The notes: generated by a model from the letters alone, not told the origin. A stretch of 64,000 nt of DNA from Ricordea florida (GCA_949710005.1 OX453277.1:5184501-5248500), one strand, 5' to 3'; positions 50,901-63,304 are shown, counted from the stretch's first letter. Numbers and translations: made by a program.

Positions 50901-53900
50901 CTACAATATTCACTGATACCAACGGCCAAAACGACGCGACACAAACCAACTTTCAATGTCAACAAAATATTCAACTTTTTGTAATTTTAGACCCGGATAA
51001 GATTTGCCGCGAAAAATCAGTAGGCGTTAGATGTGTTTAATGGGATTAGAACGCCTCTAGTTATTTATTAACTCTTCTCCAAAATAGTTTTTCCCCGAAA
51101 TCTCGCGATCATTGAATGATTTCAAACAACGTTTTTCACCAAACTTTAAATCGATGTTTTAGCTATGTCAGGAGCACAGAAAAAAAAATTCGCAAAATTC
51201 AGCCTTTGAAGGTCTACAGTAACCTTAAATTACAGTTCTCTCGGGAAACTAATTATTTTTGTTTTCCTTTGACTTCTGATGCTTCCCCCGACTTTGTCTC
51301 GGAAAATTCCCTGGCTCTCGGAAAACAAGACAATCTGTTTGCCTCGCCAACTCATATTAAGTGTATAATAAAAAAGAAAAAGAGATCTTACGTTCTTCGC
51401 TGTTCATGGGATGCAGTGCTGGAGGATTGAGCAGTCTTGAAGTTTTCACCGGGCTTGAGTTCGTAAAACTTGGGTTTGTTGGTGACAAATTCGTCTTTTT
51501 TATTCCTCGCCTCTTTTCGCTGCAGGGATATCTCTGCTCGCCATTCTCGTTCATCCTCTGAGCTACTGGATCCTTCCTCTTCGCTTGGTCGACCTTCTCG
51601 CTCCTGCAAACAAAAACAACACACAAATCCTCTAGTAAGCTACCCATCTCTATCAGAAGACACTTAATAAGCCATCCTCCCCTAAAGAAGTGTCTTGGGA
51701 TCCACGCTCTCGCATTAGGGTTGGCAGGAAAGAAACCGTTTTGAGCGAGCTTCATCACCAACAGTAAGAAACTCCAAAATAAATGCCATAAATCCTCTCT
51801 TAAGTCACCTCACCAAGAAAAAACAAGCTTTCCCCACCTCCCTCATATGGGCCAACCCCAAAAAGAAGAAATCTATTAAGCCACCACCCTCCCTCCCCTG
51901 AAGGGAAAAACGTCATGTATCATTCAATCAGATCGACAAAATGATTGGAATTGTTAAATGTTACTTAAATGCATTGTTGAGTTATATAAGCACGTGGGAA
52001 ATTTTTAATAACACTTGAGAAGTGCTACTCGCACTTCTCGAGTGTTCTTAGAAATACCCAAGTGCTTATATAACTCAACAATGCACGAGAAACAAGTTTT
52101 TTAATTCCTTTTATAAAATGCCCAATTAACAAACGCTTGTTTTGCCAAGGAAGTAGAGAGTGTGTGTAAGAGAATCGAAACCCGCTAGATTTATAACGTT
52201 CATATTCTTGGCGATCAATAAAATGGGAAGTCGTTCTCCGAAATGGTTTCGAGCTTGAACAAGAAGATTTGTGAGTGACGTAGCATGCGTACATACGTTG
52301 CACTATAATGCACGCAGGTGACGTAGGCCGCGTGCTTTATTTACGGGTTGAACGAGAAATTGTCAATACTGCACGAAGCGAAGCTGAGTGCAGTATTGAC
52401 AATTTCGAGTTCATTTTACAGCCAGCAAGTGCGTGTATTTGTAAACAAACCACGAATTTCAAGTCTCTAACCCTTTTAATATTCAATCTGAGTTCAATGA
52501 AATACAAAACGGCCATTTTGATGCCAGCCGTTGTGTGATGGCATGATGTATTCTCATTAGTGCACGGTTACTAGGTGATGACGTGACGTATCACAAAATC
52601 ACGTGATTGAGTTTAGCCAATCACGCGCATGGATTTAGTACGTTGAATGAAGATTAAATATTAAGATGTTATAATGCATTCATCTTGACCAATAAGAGAA
52701 TGCGATAAATCTATTCCATTTTATCATGAGATTTAAAAAACTGTATATTAAATGAGATTACTCGATGAACTTGAGCCCTTGTAGAGTGATATATTGTGTC
52801 ACTGGTAGAAATTAAACCATTACAGGTGCATGCACAAACCGTTAAGCGAATGATACAAGGTTGAGCAACAAATGCTGCCACTTCTGTTAAACGAAAGTTG
52901 AACAGTGTATTATGTGATGTTGAATGTTGAAAATAGACCTTTCAACATGTTGAACGTTGTTGAATGTTGTTGAATGGAATAAAGCTCGGCTCTATTCCGT
53001 TCAGCCTGTTGCCGCTTGGTGAACGACATCAACCAATCGCTTTTTAGTACGGTGTCACGTGCTTTCCTGAAGGTTTCAAAATGGCCGCAGAAAAAAAAAA
53101 ACAGACGACGGAGTTAACAAGTGAGCTCATCAGTCTGTATGAAAAATGTCCTCGCTGTATGATATTCGTATGAAAGACTAAGAACAGAGACGGAAGAGAC
53201 AAAGCTACAGCAGAGAATGAACTCCTTCAAGGATGTAATATCCATACAAAGAAAATTCCGGTGACTGGAGACGTCGAGGTTTCCGAGTTCCGCCAACAGT
53301 GTGTAATATGCCCGAAAAGACTGAGTTCTGTTTTTTTAGCCATTCTTCGAGAATGACTTAAAAAAATAGAACGTCGCTTCCTGTTAATAAGATAATAACG
53401 TAGATAAAAAAAAATAAAACGTCGCCTCCCGTTAATAAGTTACCCCAAAGACAAGTTGAATAAATAAGCCAACCAGGTGGCTTACTAGGGAATTAAGTTG
53501 AATGTTTGAAGTTAGCTGACTCAGCAGAAAAATTCATTTAAGAATATGTTTATGCATAAAATAACAACACCAGAAATTTCGTTGTCTGCGTGTGACTAAC
53601 TCAAAACAATTCACCTCAATCTCATCAAACTGCTCCAACATCTGTTGCTTTTTCTTCTGTCGTTTGATTCTATCTTTTTCGTGTTTGGACACAACCGGGT
53701 GAAGAAGTTTATATTCCTGAAACAACAACACGAAATAATCCCAGTCTTAACTGAACAACAACAACAATAATAATAATAATAATAATAATATAATAAAATA
53801 CTAATAATACTAATAATGACAATGATAATAATAATGATAATGATAACATTCGCTCTATTGAAGTGTCGATATATTTAAAGCTGCTGTCCTAATTGCAGGC

Positions 53901-56900
53901 ACAGTAAATAACTAAACACACATTGCAAATTTACACAGAATCCTAAATGGTGGGAGGCGAGCCGTTTCGCTATTCTGAAGCGTGGTCCGGGATTCGAAAC
54001 TCTGGATGACCGTGTTGTAAATCCAGCTCGTGACCAGGAAGGGAGATGAACCACTCGGCCACAACGCTTTCTTTTTCCGTAATTCAATGTTATGATTTCG
54101 TTCACACTTTTTTCGTATATAATGCACATTGCTCGTACATATCTATTGACTTTCAATACAATTTTGATTTTTTAATTTTGATTTAACATAAGGCGTAAAA
54201 CCAATGAGAACATGACTCGCAGAGCTAAATCGTTATTGATTATGTTTTGTCATTCTTGTTATTATTAACAATTATTCTCTGAGGTGAATAGTGGCAAAAT
54301 ATTGGCGATAATAATTTTTTTGGTTTATATGAGGCAAACTCAGTCACATATCTCGGTAATAGCCAGTCCTGCGCTGACTATCCCGAGATGGTGAGCCAAT
54401 CAGATTGCGAAAAATGCCAAGGTTGTTGAGTTGGTACATGTATTTTCTAATCATTATCATTAATATTAATATTGTCATTAATGTTGTCTGTTACTACTAT
54501 CATTATCATTGTTATTCTTATAGTTAGTGCATCAGTTTAATCAAACATTCCGTGGTTCCAGTCCCTACCTGACTTTCTTCGTCCACTTGGAAGTCTGAGT
54601 TGGAGAACATCGCTGCAAATCTGTCATCTTCCAGAGGATTGGTGATATCAACAGCCTGGAAATCGCATTCAAATCATAATGACCTCTCACTTTCACAGTA
54701 ATAAGGAATTAAGAAATCACGCCAGAAAATACGGCGTAGAATTCAAATCTCTCTCAGCGAAACTGAAGTGCTTGTTAAACAGGTTTCAACTTGTTTTCAT
54801 GCTTGTTTACATTATTTAACTCGTTTCAATGCTCGTTCAAGAGGTTTTCAGCTTGCTTTTATGCTTGTTCGACAGGTTTTAAACTCGTCTTCGTTTTACG
54901 TACCTCAGTAGCCATTTTATTTGCGTCGCTTTTCTCGTCAATTAACTTCTCGGCTAAATTTCTGTTCACCTTAGGAAGTTTCTGGTGAGAGAAAACGCTA
55001 GTTACCACTCTCAATTTCATCACTGGACGTACTGGCAGCTGTTAACTGGGAACTACTAGACATAGTTTGATGCCACATGTACACTGGCGAAGTAAATGAA
55101 AGTAACTTACAAGTTATTATTAACCCACTAGACGTTTCAACACTGCTGTCTAGTGTCTTCTTTAGATGTGTCTTTGTCGAGGTTGTGTGGCTTTACTTAT
55201 ACCATTGTTGAATAACCTTGCTGGGTAACTACATTTAAAGTGACTTGGGCAGCAATACAACAAGACAGAGACAGCGATAATAAAGTAACAAAAAGTTTAA
55301 AATTACTTACAACTTACTCGTCTGATAAAAGGAAAACAACATTTTTGTGGCCTACCTACCTTCAGTTTGACTCTGTTAGCTCGCTCCTCTTCAATCTTGA
55401 TCTGGATACGTTTCTTGCGGTATTCCTCAAAAGCAAATGGCTCAGCCAACGATTTAGCCTGAGGAACATGGCAAAACAAGACGTGAGATTATTAAGGCAA
55501 TCCCCTACCGAAGCAAGACAAGACCATATCACAAAATGTCTTTCCACAGGGAGTTGAAACCCGTTCTCAGGGGATGCTTTCATGAAAGAGCTAGTCCCGA
55601 CCCAAGTTTCAAACTGGGATGACTTGTGTATTTTTTGTGTGGCCTACACGGGGTATGTAGCGACATTATGGCACGATCGGATTTATTTATTTACATATTC
55701 AATTTGTCCACCCGAGCCTAGCGCCTGTCACGTGGTCTAGTAAGCTACACATGTATGCACTGCGGACTACACATGTATGCACTATTTTTCGTTTCGTGTT
55801 TATTTTAAGACTATCTTATTCAAAAGAGTATTGAAGTGACAAGATCATACATGCGCATCATGTTTCACTACACCAAAATGCCGATTTTCAAACAGAATCG
55901 AGTAGTATACCGGAACGAGCTTCGTCATAAAAACTGGAGTGAACTCGCTCCGGAGTGACTCAACTTGTTGTAACTTATTTAGTGGAAACTCACATACATC
56001 ATAGGGTTGGCGCAGTGGTGAGAGCGCTCTCCTTCCACCAATATGGCCCGGGTTCGATTCTCGGCCCCAGCATCATATGTGGGCTGAGTTTGTTCTCCAG
56101 TTTTCTCCTCTCCGCAAAAACCAACATTTGACTTGATCGGTTGATTTAATTTAACATGATTTCATTTCATTTCATTTGTGTTTTACAGCATCCCTGATTA
56201 GTACCGTCAGTGCTAGATACAGATCACACTCAAATAAAGGTCATTATCACTATCATTATCAATATCATTACCATAGGCCTCACCTTGGGGTAGAGACGTA
56301 TATCTACGAAGTAGCCGTGCATGTAGGCTCTCAGCAGGTTTGTTCCAATCAAATGTGATAGCCCTAACAAAAAAATGAGATCAACTTGCATACGTTTAAA
56401 AAAAATACTGCTAACTAGCTACTGCAGCTACCGCATCAAAGCACGAAAAACATAAAAAAAATTATTATATTTGAGCTTCACATAATTCGTAGTGGCTATT
56501 TTAGATTGGCGAGTCTCCTGTTAATTTTTCCCTTACTCTACGGCTTTATCATTTAAAGGATTTATTATCTGTAGCGCGTTTTCTAATTGGATATCCTAAA
56601 AGAAAAAGCAAAATAATTTTTCTGGCCGATCACAAACGATCTACGCAGTCCACAGTCTTACCTAAACTATCCAGGTCTTGCTTGGTTACAAACTTGTAAT
56701 CATCGTACACTAAAAAGAAAAAACAGTTTAACTTTAAGTTTTGAATTCATTGTACTGCCTATCATAAACTCTACTAGACCTTAAAAACAACTAAATTCAT
56801 CTTTTACTGAAGGGGGCATTCTAGTCAAAGAAGAATGACAATAATCAAATCCTATAAAAATGTAATAACCAGCCAAAATATCTGGAATTGTCACCAAACA

Positions 56901-58800
56901 GGCACCTGGCCAAGTTATCTGAGATGCTGTTCTTAACTTGCTGCTGACTATGCATTTCTGAAGTTAATAATTAACCCCATAGAGAAGGATAGTATTTTTA
57001 GACTTGATTTACTGCCCCCAACGGTTTCGTTCTCAGAAAACAAGAAATGTTTGCACGCGCACTTTCCAAGACAATTCAACTAGATAATTCATAATGAAGT
57101 AGGGACCTGTGCGGAAATCATTCCGAGATCTGTCCAGACATGGAATGGGAAACGAACGGACGAAACGTCACGCCTCCGGCATCAAACGAAAATCCATGGT
57201 TTACCACGTGTTGAGCAGAGGTGGGTAGTTCTCTGTAGCTACGTCACACTACCAAAGCCAATTTGATTGGTTTAGTTGGTTGCTCCCGATTTTCCACATA
57301 TTTGTTACTTGTTAGATTGAAAGTGGACAAGCTGTGGTTAAAGACATTCAAAGGCAGTTGTGCGTTTCAAGTCTTATGAAATTCTGGTATTACCAATGAG
57401 AAGGTGCTAAAGCATCAAGACAGGTAATCACTGTGGGGTCATTCAATTTCCTCCTTAGTATTCACTGCTGTGTATTAATATCACTAAAAAAATTGTAAGC
57501 TGATCATTTTTCAGTAAAATGGTTAAAAAAAATCAATCAGATCACTTATAAAATACCAAACATTCATGGGTAAAGGCATAGTTCATTAATATCTGTTGAT
57601 GGTTCTATGGAAGTAAATGGTTTTCCCTTAAAAAAAAAGAAAGTGAAAATTGTGGTTCACAGTTTGTTCCAGTTGAACCAGGTCAAACAACACAATAACA
57701 AGAAAATTAACTGTCATTTCTTCAAAAAAAAAATGCAAACACTGCACAGTATCATTGTCAGAAAAGTATAACTTGAAGACGAGGAAGAATCTTAGATTAG
57801 GAAGGTGTGTTCAATACTGTTAAAAGGAGCTGATATTGAGTGTTAATGTAAGTCAGAATTAGACTGAAGGGTGGTTAGGTTTCATTACAAAACGTGTACC
57901 TCCAAGCAGTACCTCCTTTATGGACTCCTTTTTAAATTACCTATGATACCCTCGTCCTGTTACTGGTAGCAAAAATCAACAAAGGAATGGTGACAACCAA
58001 CAGCATGCACTACGCTTTTTTACAACTTAAAGAAGCCAAAACATTCCACAACTACAAAAACATTCCCATTACAATATTTTATCACAACTTAAAAATGCAC
58101 TTTATTTCTGTAATTCTTCTATACAGTTACAATTAATTTCAATTTCACGCTCACCGTTTCCCTGTCCCAAATCTTGAGGATTTTTGAATCAGACGATAAC
58201 ACCACATCAAGCTTGTTCTGAAATGCGATACTGTTGATCGGCAAGCCATACTGATGATCTTTTATCAGCAGCGGTTTTGTTGACCGCAAATCAAACAACA
58301 ACACCTACCGTGATAAAGCAAAACAATTAATCAATGTAAGAAACACCAAGTATTATAACTGAGAAAAATAGAGTTAATTGCATGGCCATACAGATGATAA
58401 AAAATGAAACAATTGGAATCAGCTCAATTTTTGAATGGAATTCCTAATTATTTTTCTGTTTAAGTGTTGCAATTCTGAGAAATAGGTTTATACAAAATGC
58501 CCTTTCCAGCCCAGGCAGTAAGGAAATTTAATTAAAAAATAGCCAGTCAGTATCAGGAAGATGGTTATTTTGTATACATTATTTCTCAAAAGCGGAACGC
58601 CAAAATGAGTAACCAAACACAAAGCACAGGTTTCCTATTAAATGGCAGATGCCATGCAATATTTTTGCATCTAATAATTCCACTTTGGAGGCTTCCATTC
58701 ATATAAGAAGGCTGAACTCACATGACCTGTACTAGTTCCAAGAGCCATGTTAAGACCATCTCTGAATAAAAGTTTTGTTACTGCTGGAAAACTGTCAAAC
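47954..58800 (-). CDS. NOL10: Nucleolar protein 10 (Enp2 family), C-terminal and part of WD-repeat exons
   Basis: NOL10/Enp2 is a WD-repeat nucleolar protein needed for small ribosomal subunit assembly. Exons in transcription order: 58722-58800, 58155-58304, 56662-56709, 56284-56363, 55360-55458, 54904-54981, 54569-54655, 53615-53716, 51392-51603, 48686-48788, 47954-48091 (stop). Diagnostic strings: LLFDLRSTKPLLIKDHQYGL, VYDDYKFVTKQDLDSLG, LLRAYMHGYFVDIRLYPK, EDDRFAAMFSNSDFQVDEES, NKPKFYELKPGENF and ERKKLRRSVNSVIG. Splice phases agree except between 58155 and 56709, where exons for about 60 residues before VYDDYKF were not found. The N-terminal exons are also absent: upstream DNA is copy B with other genes. 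Either exons are missed or this copy is rearranged. Confidence 0.88.
48092..48685 (-). other. NOL10 intron
   Basis: About 0.6 kb; GT-AG boundaries. A G-rich stretch (tgggggtgggggtggg) at 48134-48150. Otherwise unremarkable. Confidence 0.5.
49714..51224. mobile_element. TTAA-flanked repeat 'X' (complete, 1.5 kb), in NOL10 intron
   Basis: Starts GGTTACTGTAGACCTTCA and ends TGAAGGTCTACAGTAACC, an 18-bp inverted pair, flanked by TTAA (49710-49713 and 51225-51228). TTAA duplication is typical of piggyBac-like elements, so a non-autonomous TTAA-specific transposon is inferred; no transposase is present. A partial second copy ends at 3207. It carries the small frame at 50431-50646. Confidence 0.7.
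50431..50646 (+). CDS. Small basic open frame inside repeat X
   Basis: 71 codons starting MGKVKSTRKASGKAVKRKGT with aagcATGGG-like context (acATGGG). Lys/Arg-rich up to about residue 47, after which the frame probably shifts or splices: another frame there reads Ser/Asp-rich (NSSDSVLAFDSSPLVESDS) and is conserved in the partial copy at 1-275. It could be a captured first exon of a nuclear or nucleolar protein. The MGKVK start recalls SLX9/FAM207 proteins, but too little matches to claim this. Low confidence that it is a gene. Confidence 0.3.
   Translation: MGKVKSTRKASGKAVKRKGTNQRKGGKVVVTSKEPNIQSTERDPTQNVVTLQFLRFCACVRFLATGRVRFC
51970..52085. repeat. Fold-back element, about 55-bp arms
   Basis: Left arm starts tgcattgttgagttatataa and the right arm ends with its complement (ttatataactcaacaatgca). 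The centre reads agtgctactcgcacttct. Almost the whole unit is palindromic; MITE-like origin inferred. Confidence 0.8.
52350..52412. repeat. Fold-back hairpin, 18-bp perfect stem
   Basis: aaattgtcaatactgcac and gtgcagtattgacaattt surround a 13-bp loop (gaagcgaagctga); weaker pairing extends outward. Confidence 0.8.
53757..54075 (-). mobile_element. tRNA-derived SINE with (ATT)n tail
   Basis: Minus strand begins GTTGTGGCCGAGTGGTTCA (A box of Leu/Ser-tRNA type), has GTTTCGAATCCCGGACCACG (B box) and ends in an ATT microsatellite seen on the plus strand as aataataataat at 53766-53850. Intron of NOL10. Confidence 0.7.
56003..56276 (+). mobile_element. tRNA-derived SINE next to a NOL10 splice donor
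   Basis: GGTTGGCGCAGTGGTGAGAG (A box), GGGTTCGATTCTC (B box), body and CTCAAATAAAGGTCATTATC tail; same family as 43022-43270. Its 3' end lies about 8 bp from the exon at 56284-56363, so the donor of that exon abuts the SINE tail. Confidence 0.8.
56710..58154 (-). other. NOL10 intron where conserved exons are missing
   Basis: About 1.4 kb, AT-rich. Related NOL10 proteins have about 60 residues between the flanking exons; I found no matching minus-strand exon. A-runs at 57520-57650. Confidence 0.5.
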
Positions 58801-59336
58801 CTAAGAGGGAGATGAACAATTTTATCAGCAGAACAGTTGGAAACTTAAGAAAAGTTAACAATTTGCATTGAAAGATTTGGTCCAGGTTGAGAGCAAATTG
58901 TACCTCTGAAGAAAGTAGAACATACAGTACAACTACATATTAATAGGCATGCATGCAAAGCTCACTTTTAAAACTGGAAATCCTCTATTAATCTTACTTA
59001 CACCCTCTTTGGGGGTGACTAATTAAAGGGGGCAGGTTAATAAGGGGGGATGGCTAATTAATTTTGCTAAATGCATATATCAATAGCACGAGAAGTCACT
59101 ATAATGGTTCACAAAGTATCTCAGATGAGACAAGAAATTGGGATAATCAAACAAGTTAATAAAGTTATTTGAGCTACTGTAAGGTAAAAGAAAGAAATGA
59201 CAAAAATGCATCTAAACCAGTAGCATGACCCTTCAGTTTAATCTGCTGAATCATTCCACTCAAAACATGACAATCTGCGGCCTTTCCCTGCATCACGGTA
59301 ACACGGAAAGCCATAAAAACCTAGAACAAAGATTTA

Positions 59337-59565
59337 TCTTCCAACTGGGTTCTCTTAATCCCCACAGTATCAACGAACGTTTTTCATTCATTTACTTAAT
59401 TTACTCTTGTTCACTTGTTGCTATGGCTCCACCAACAGCATAGCTCCAAACCTCCCTATATAAATTGCACAATTAACTCATAATCCTCTCATTCGCTCTG
59501 AGAAAGGGCTAACGCTTGAAACTTCAGCACCCCCTTTTTTACCTCACGGTGGTATAAGTTACTTC
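59337..59565. mobile_element. Penelope-like element tail fragment (probable)
   Basis: Present only in copy B. Includes GAAAGGGCTAACGCTTGAAA within ctctga...ttcagc (59496-59527), a motif I associate with Penelope-like element termini in cnidarians (from memory). No coding. Confidence 0.4.
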
Positions 59566-59814
59566 ATCAACTTGTTTGATTATCCCAATTTCTTGTATTC
59601 CAATTCCCCACGAATGCAGCACCACTTTCTTTAGAAATTACCCCCACAATATCTCAGATGACAGTCGCATTTCAGTAATTTCAATCACTTGCTTTATCTA
59701 ATCAATTGAATGATATCAGTTACATGATATTTCTTGTTTGGGAAGTGGGTGGTTAAAAAATTTCTTCTGCTTCTTTGTTACCTTTGGTGATCAAGACCAC
59801 TGAGATCAATCTCT

Positions 59815-60910
59815 AGCTTTTTCTCTCTTCAAATTATCTATTAAATATTTTTCTTCGTCATAAAGACTTGGCTACTTTAACTAGAATGATTAATCAAGAG
59901 CTTTCTCATGTCTCCTCCTGGTTTAACGCAAACAAGCTTACTGTTCATCCTAATAAATCCAAATTCATTATCTTTCATCCACGACGTAAACAGATCAATC
60001 CTTCAGAATTAAACATCTTAATAAATAACACCCCTATAGCACGGGTACAGGAACATAAATTTCTTGGAATAATTATTCACGAAAACCTTTCATGGAAACC
60101 GCACATCACTTCCATCTGCGATATTAAGTCGCTAAGGTTATAGGAATTTTGTCTAAATCGAGACGATATTTACCTTCGGTCACTCTAAAAACTTTATATA
60201 ATTCCCTCTTTCTACCTTATATCAACTATTGTAACCTCATCTGGGCATCTACATATGCCTCCTACCTTGAACCCCTCTATCTACTCCAAAAGAAAGCCAT
60301 TCGAATTATCACCTTTTCTCCTCTAATAACTCGTTCTAAGCCTCTTTTTTCAAAGCTTAATATTCTTCCTCTCCATTCACTTTATAAATTCCATGTTTCT
60401 TGTTTTGTATTCTCACACTTTAATCGCCTTTTACCTGCCTCTGTTTCCTCCCTCCTCCACTTTAATCGTGATTTTCATGATTATCTAACTCGTTCTCGTT
60501 TCAACTTGCATAAAAGGTCTCTCAGGTATCAATTTGCGATTAGTTCACAATCCCCGACTATTTGGAACGATATCCCCTTGACTGTCCGTGACAGCCTTAC
60601 CACTACTAACTTCAAAAAGAAACTAAAACTTCACTTTTTAAGCCTAAGTTGAACTAGCGCAGGATTCTCATAGCTTATTGTTAGTTTATTTGTCACCAGT
60701 CATGGACTGTTATAGGACTATCAGGACTGCATGTATGCAAACTTATTTAATTTCAGTTTTGTACCTTGTTTTAGTTTTGTAGTTTAACCTACAGTCTTCA
60801 TTTCTGTATAAAATAATTTCTGTCATTCTGACCACAGGCCGTATAAGCCCCCGGCTTTGGCTTTACTGAGTTTGTACCATATGAGCGATAGAATAATAAA
60901 GATAAGAAAG
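59815..60910 (+). mobile_element. 5'-truncated LINE (CR1/L2-like) 3' fragment
   Basis: Encodes the C-terminal part of a reverse transcriptase: FNANKLTVHPNKSKFIIFHP, VQEHKFLGIIIHENLSWKPH, then in a second frame LFLPYINYCNLIWAST, LEPLYLLQKKAIRIITFSPL and FAISSQSPTIWNDIPLTVRD. The catalytic Y-x-D-D part is missing. A frame break lies near 60140. It ends in ataataaagataagaaag. Inserted in copy B only. Confidence 0.8.
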
Positions 60911-60959
60911 ACTCTTGCTAATACTGCTATGGGACTTGGGTCCCAACACTCTACATGAC

Positions 60960-61468
60960 CCTAACAACACTGAGAGAACAGCATCATGAACGGCATGAAG
61001 AGTACGAGTTCGTTGCGTTTCTTGAGAGTTGACAATTCGGGTCTGCAAATGTTTAGACATTTTTCTTTAAGGCACACGTTGCATCTTTTGTTCACGCTGT
61101 CGTAGGACAGGCTTGATAAAAGAATGCGTCATGAAATAAAGTGGTCTACGTTGTTGTCTTTGAGTGTCCAGATGTGTTTGCTGAGTTCAGTGGAGATTCT
61201 GAAGCTTGCGTGTCGGAATGAAGCGGTGTGGTTTCTGTGTCTTGTCTTGAAGTCGTATTCAGTAAGTCCAGTGTATGTTTCTGTCGTGTTGTTGTCGTTC
61301 CGTGTGACAGTGACTTGGTAGATGACTGATGGTTGGAGGCATGTGTTCTTTTGTCGGTAGTTGCATGTTTTGTTGTTTTTTGGTGTGACCTGCGGCGACG
61401 TCAGTGTTACCGGTTGAATTAAGGATGCGTTTGTTCTGATTGTCGATGATCTGTTTGGTGTTGTTCAT
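60960..61468 (-). pseudogene. GIY-YIG endonuclease remnant, copy B
   Basis: Counterpart of 4620-5093 with the same order (ICRPEL, HIWTLKDNNVDHF, then upstream pieces NTKQIIDNQNKRILNSTGNT). Frame breaks relative to copy A, including a 3-base loss near 61300. Penelope-like fossil. Confidence 0.65.
61457..61461. other. Empty (pre-insertion) site of element 1
   Basis: gatctgtttGGTGTtgttcatgc is continuous here; in copy A the same bases are split by element 1 with GGTGT on both sides. Confidence 0.93.
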
Positions 61469-61532
61469 GCATCTTTAACTAATACATACATATAATAATT
61501 GAATAACTGAATTCTGAAATGTTATGTTATAG

Positions 61533-61877
61533 ACACAAAGCCAATTGCTGGACCACCAGGACCCGCGGGTCCTGTTGGTCCCGCTGGTCCCGAGGGTTCT
61601 CCAGGTTCGCCGGGTCCCCCTGGTCCTAACGGGGTCGCAGGACCTGCAGGAGCAGCTGGAGCCGCCGGGTCAGCCGGTCCACAGGGCCCACCGGGTCCCC
61701 CTGGTATACCTGGTGCTGCTGGGTCTCCGGGACTTCCCGGTCCAAAAGGCAGCGTCGGACGAAGGGGTTTGCGCGGGCTACCAGGTCCCCGTGGACCTCC
61801 GGGAATTACGACACAAACAGGACCGAAAGACGACAGGGATCAAGAATCAAAAGAAAAAGCATTGTTTGAGGGATTTT
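61533..61877 (+). CDS. Collagen-like exon, copy B gene
   Basis: Uninterrupted Gly-X-Y run (e.g. [38 protein letters not shown]) then [20 protein letters not shown]. Acceptor TTATAG, donor GTAAGT, phase 1. It keeps the two glycines lost in copy A. An overlapping frame starting at 61545 is a shadow. Confidence 0.85.
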
Positions 61878-63052
61878 GTAAGTGGAAACTGGTCCTCATT
61901 CATTATTCTAAAGAACTCTATTAGAAAATTAGACTTTTACAAACGATAATATTGTGAATTGTAGATGCATTGAGCTACGTGTGATATTAAGTATTGGAGA
62001 TTTTAAACCGTTAAGTTTGGTCAAATCTGCTCCTTCTAAGTCTTGAGTTCCTTAAACATTTTTGCTTATGAGGGAGAACATCATTTGTCCAATTAGATAT
62101 ACGCAGTGAAACTTTTTCTTGTAATACACAATAGCATGTCCTGTCTAATTTCCTTTCATTTTTGCGCATCAATCTCGCTGAAAGAAAAAATTCCTTTTTT
62201 ATAAGAGGCTATCACCGGCCACCCCAAACGTTTCCTACGTCTGGTGTATGTCCAGTGTGATTCTTAGGCTGATGGTCGGTTTGGCATCAGTACAACGCTA
62301 GAAGACGGTTTGGCGTATTCTTTTTGGGACTGTTTTGACCTAAGAGCAATGTTTTGAATATGGTCAAAAGACTAAACCAAAAATAAAGAAATCGGGCTGG
62401 GTAACCTCGCATGTTGATTGGTGGGATGAGACAGAATGAGAATTCGAATCAACAGTTTGCGTTTGCCATAAATCCTTGTCTTTTAATCGATGCACTATCT
62501 GAACCGTAAATGTTCAATTGAGATTAAATGGAAGGTCCGTGTCAGTAGTTATAAATTTCATTCTAGTTCCACTTTAAAGTTAAAGCCAATATCACACTGT
62601 TCGCCTAATTATTCGTTCGATATCAGTTTTTGATCTGTGATTAAACGTGAGTTTTAGGCTACATTCACACTGCGGACCTCGGTACCTGTACAGTGAGAAT
62701 TCATGCAGATACAGTTTGGATCCATGCAAGTTTTATACCTGTTCACAATGAGGCAGTTTCCTTATTATCGTGAGGTTACATTTTATCAGTCCACGATCAT
62801 TAGAAGATAATGATTAGATATTTTTGTCATTTTGCCATGTGCGGAACGCACGATAGTTTATAAATGGCGTCCTGGTAGGACAAAGGAGCCTAACTAACCT
62901 GTCCACATTGTGCCCATATAAATTGAGACCGCTGCGGATTCAAAACTGTATCTACCTCTAGAGCTGATATAAAATTTGCACAGATAGGCGGTACAACAGC
63001 TACCTGATCGTAGCTAAGTATGAACGGTATTTTTTCATCTTTGCTCTTTTAG
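61878..63052 (+). other. Intron of copy B gene
   Basis: About 1.2 kb, matching 21081-22256. No feature recognised. Confidence 0.6.
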
Positions 63053-63304
63053 TGAAACCGAACATCACCACTACACCACCCAAAACCTACGTAACCAGCA
63101 AAGGAGAAACGATAGTGCTTCAGTGTTCTGCTCTAGGAACTCCCAAACCGGATATAATCTGGGTGAATAAGAACACCGGAAGAGCTGCTATTGGCGGCAC
63201 TTTCATATTAAATCCCGCTCTACCAGAGGATTCTGGGAACTGGTCTTGCAGGGCAAGCAACTTTCTGGGAACGGATACTGCTGACATAGAAATAGTTGTG
63301 GCAA
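63053..63304 (+). CDS. Ig exon, copy B gene
   Basis: 84 codons, phase 1: KPNITTTPPKTYVTSKGETI, LQCSALGTPKPDIIWVNKNT, LPEDSGNWSCRASNFLGTDT. Intact I-set Ig domain, in contrast to copy A. The following exon would lie in or beyond the N gap. Confidence 0.85.

Larger units (their letters stand above)
51604..53614 (-). other. NOL10 intron with fold-back repeats
   Basis: Contains two near-perfect hairpins (51970-52085 and 52350-52412) and AT-rich sequence. No coding supported. Confidence 0.55.

Noticed and set aside
53978-54060. Functional tRNA gene
   Set aside because: A and B boxes are present but the body and ATT tail are those of a SINE; no complete cloverleaf was evident. The same holds for 43022, 56003 and 42550.
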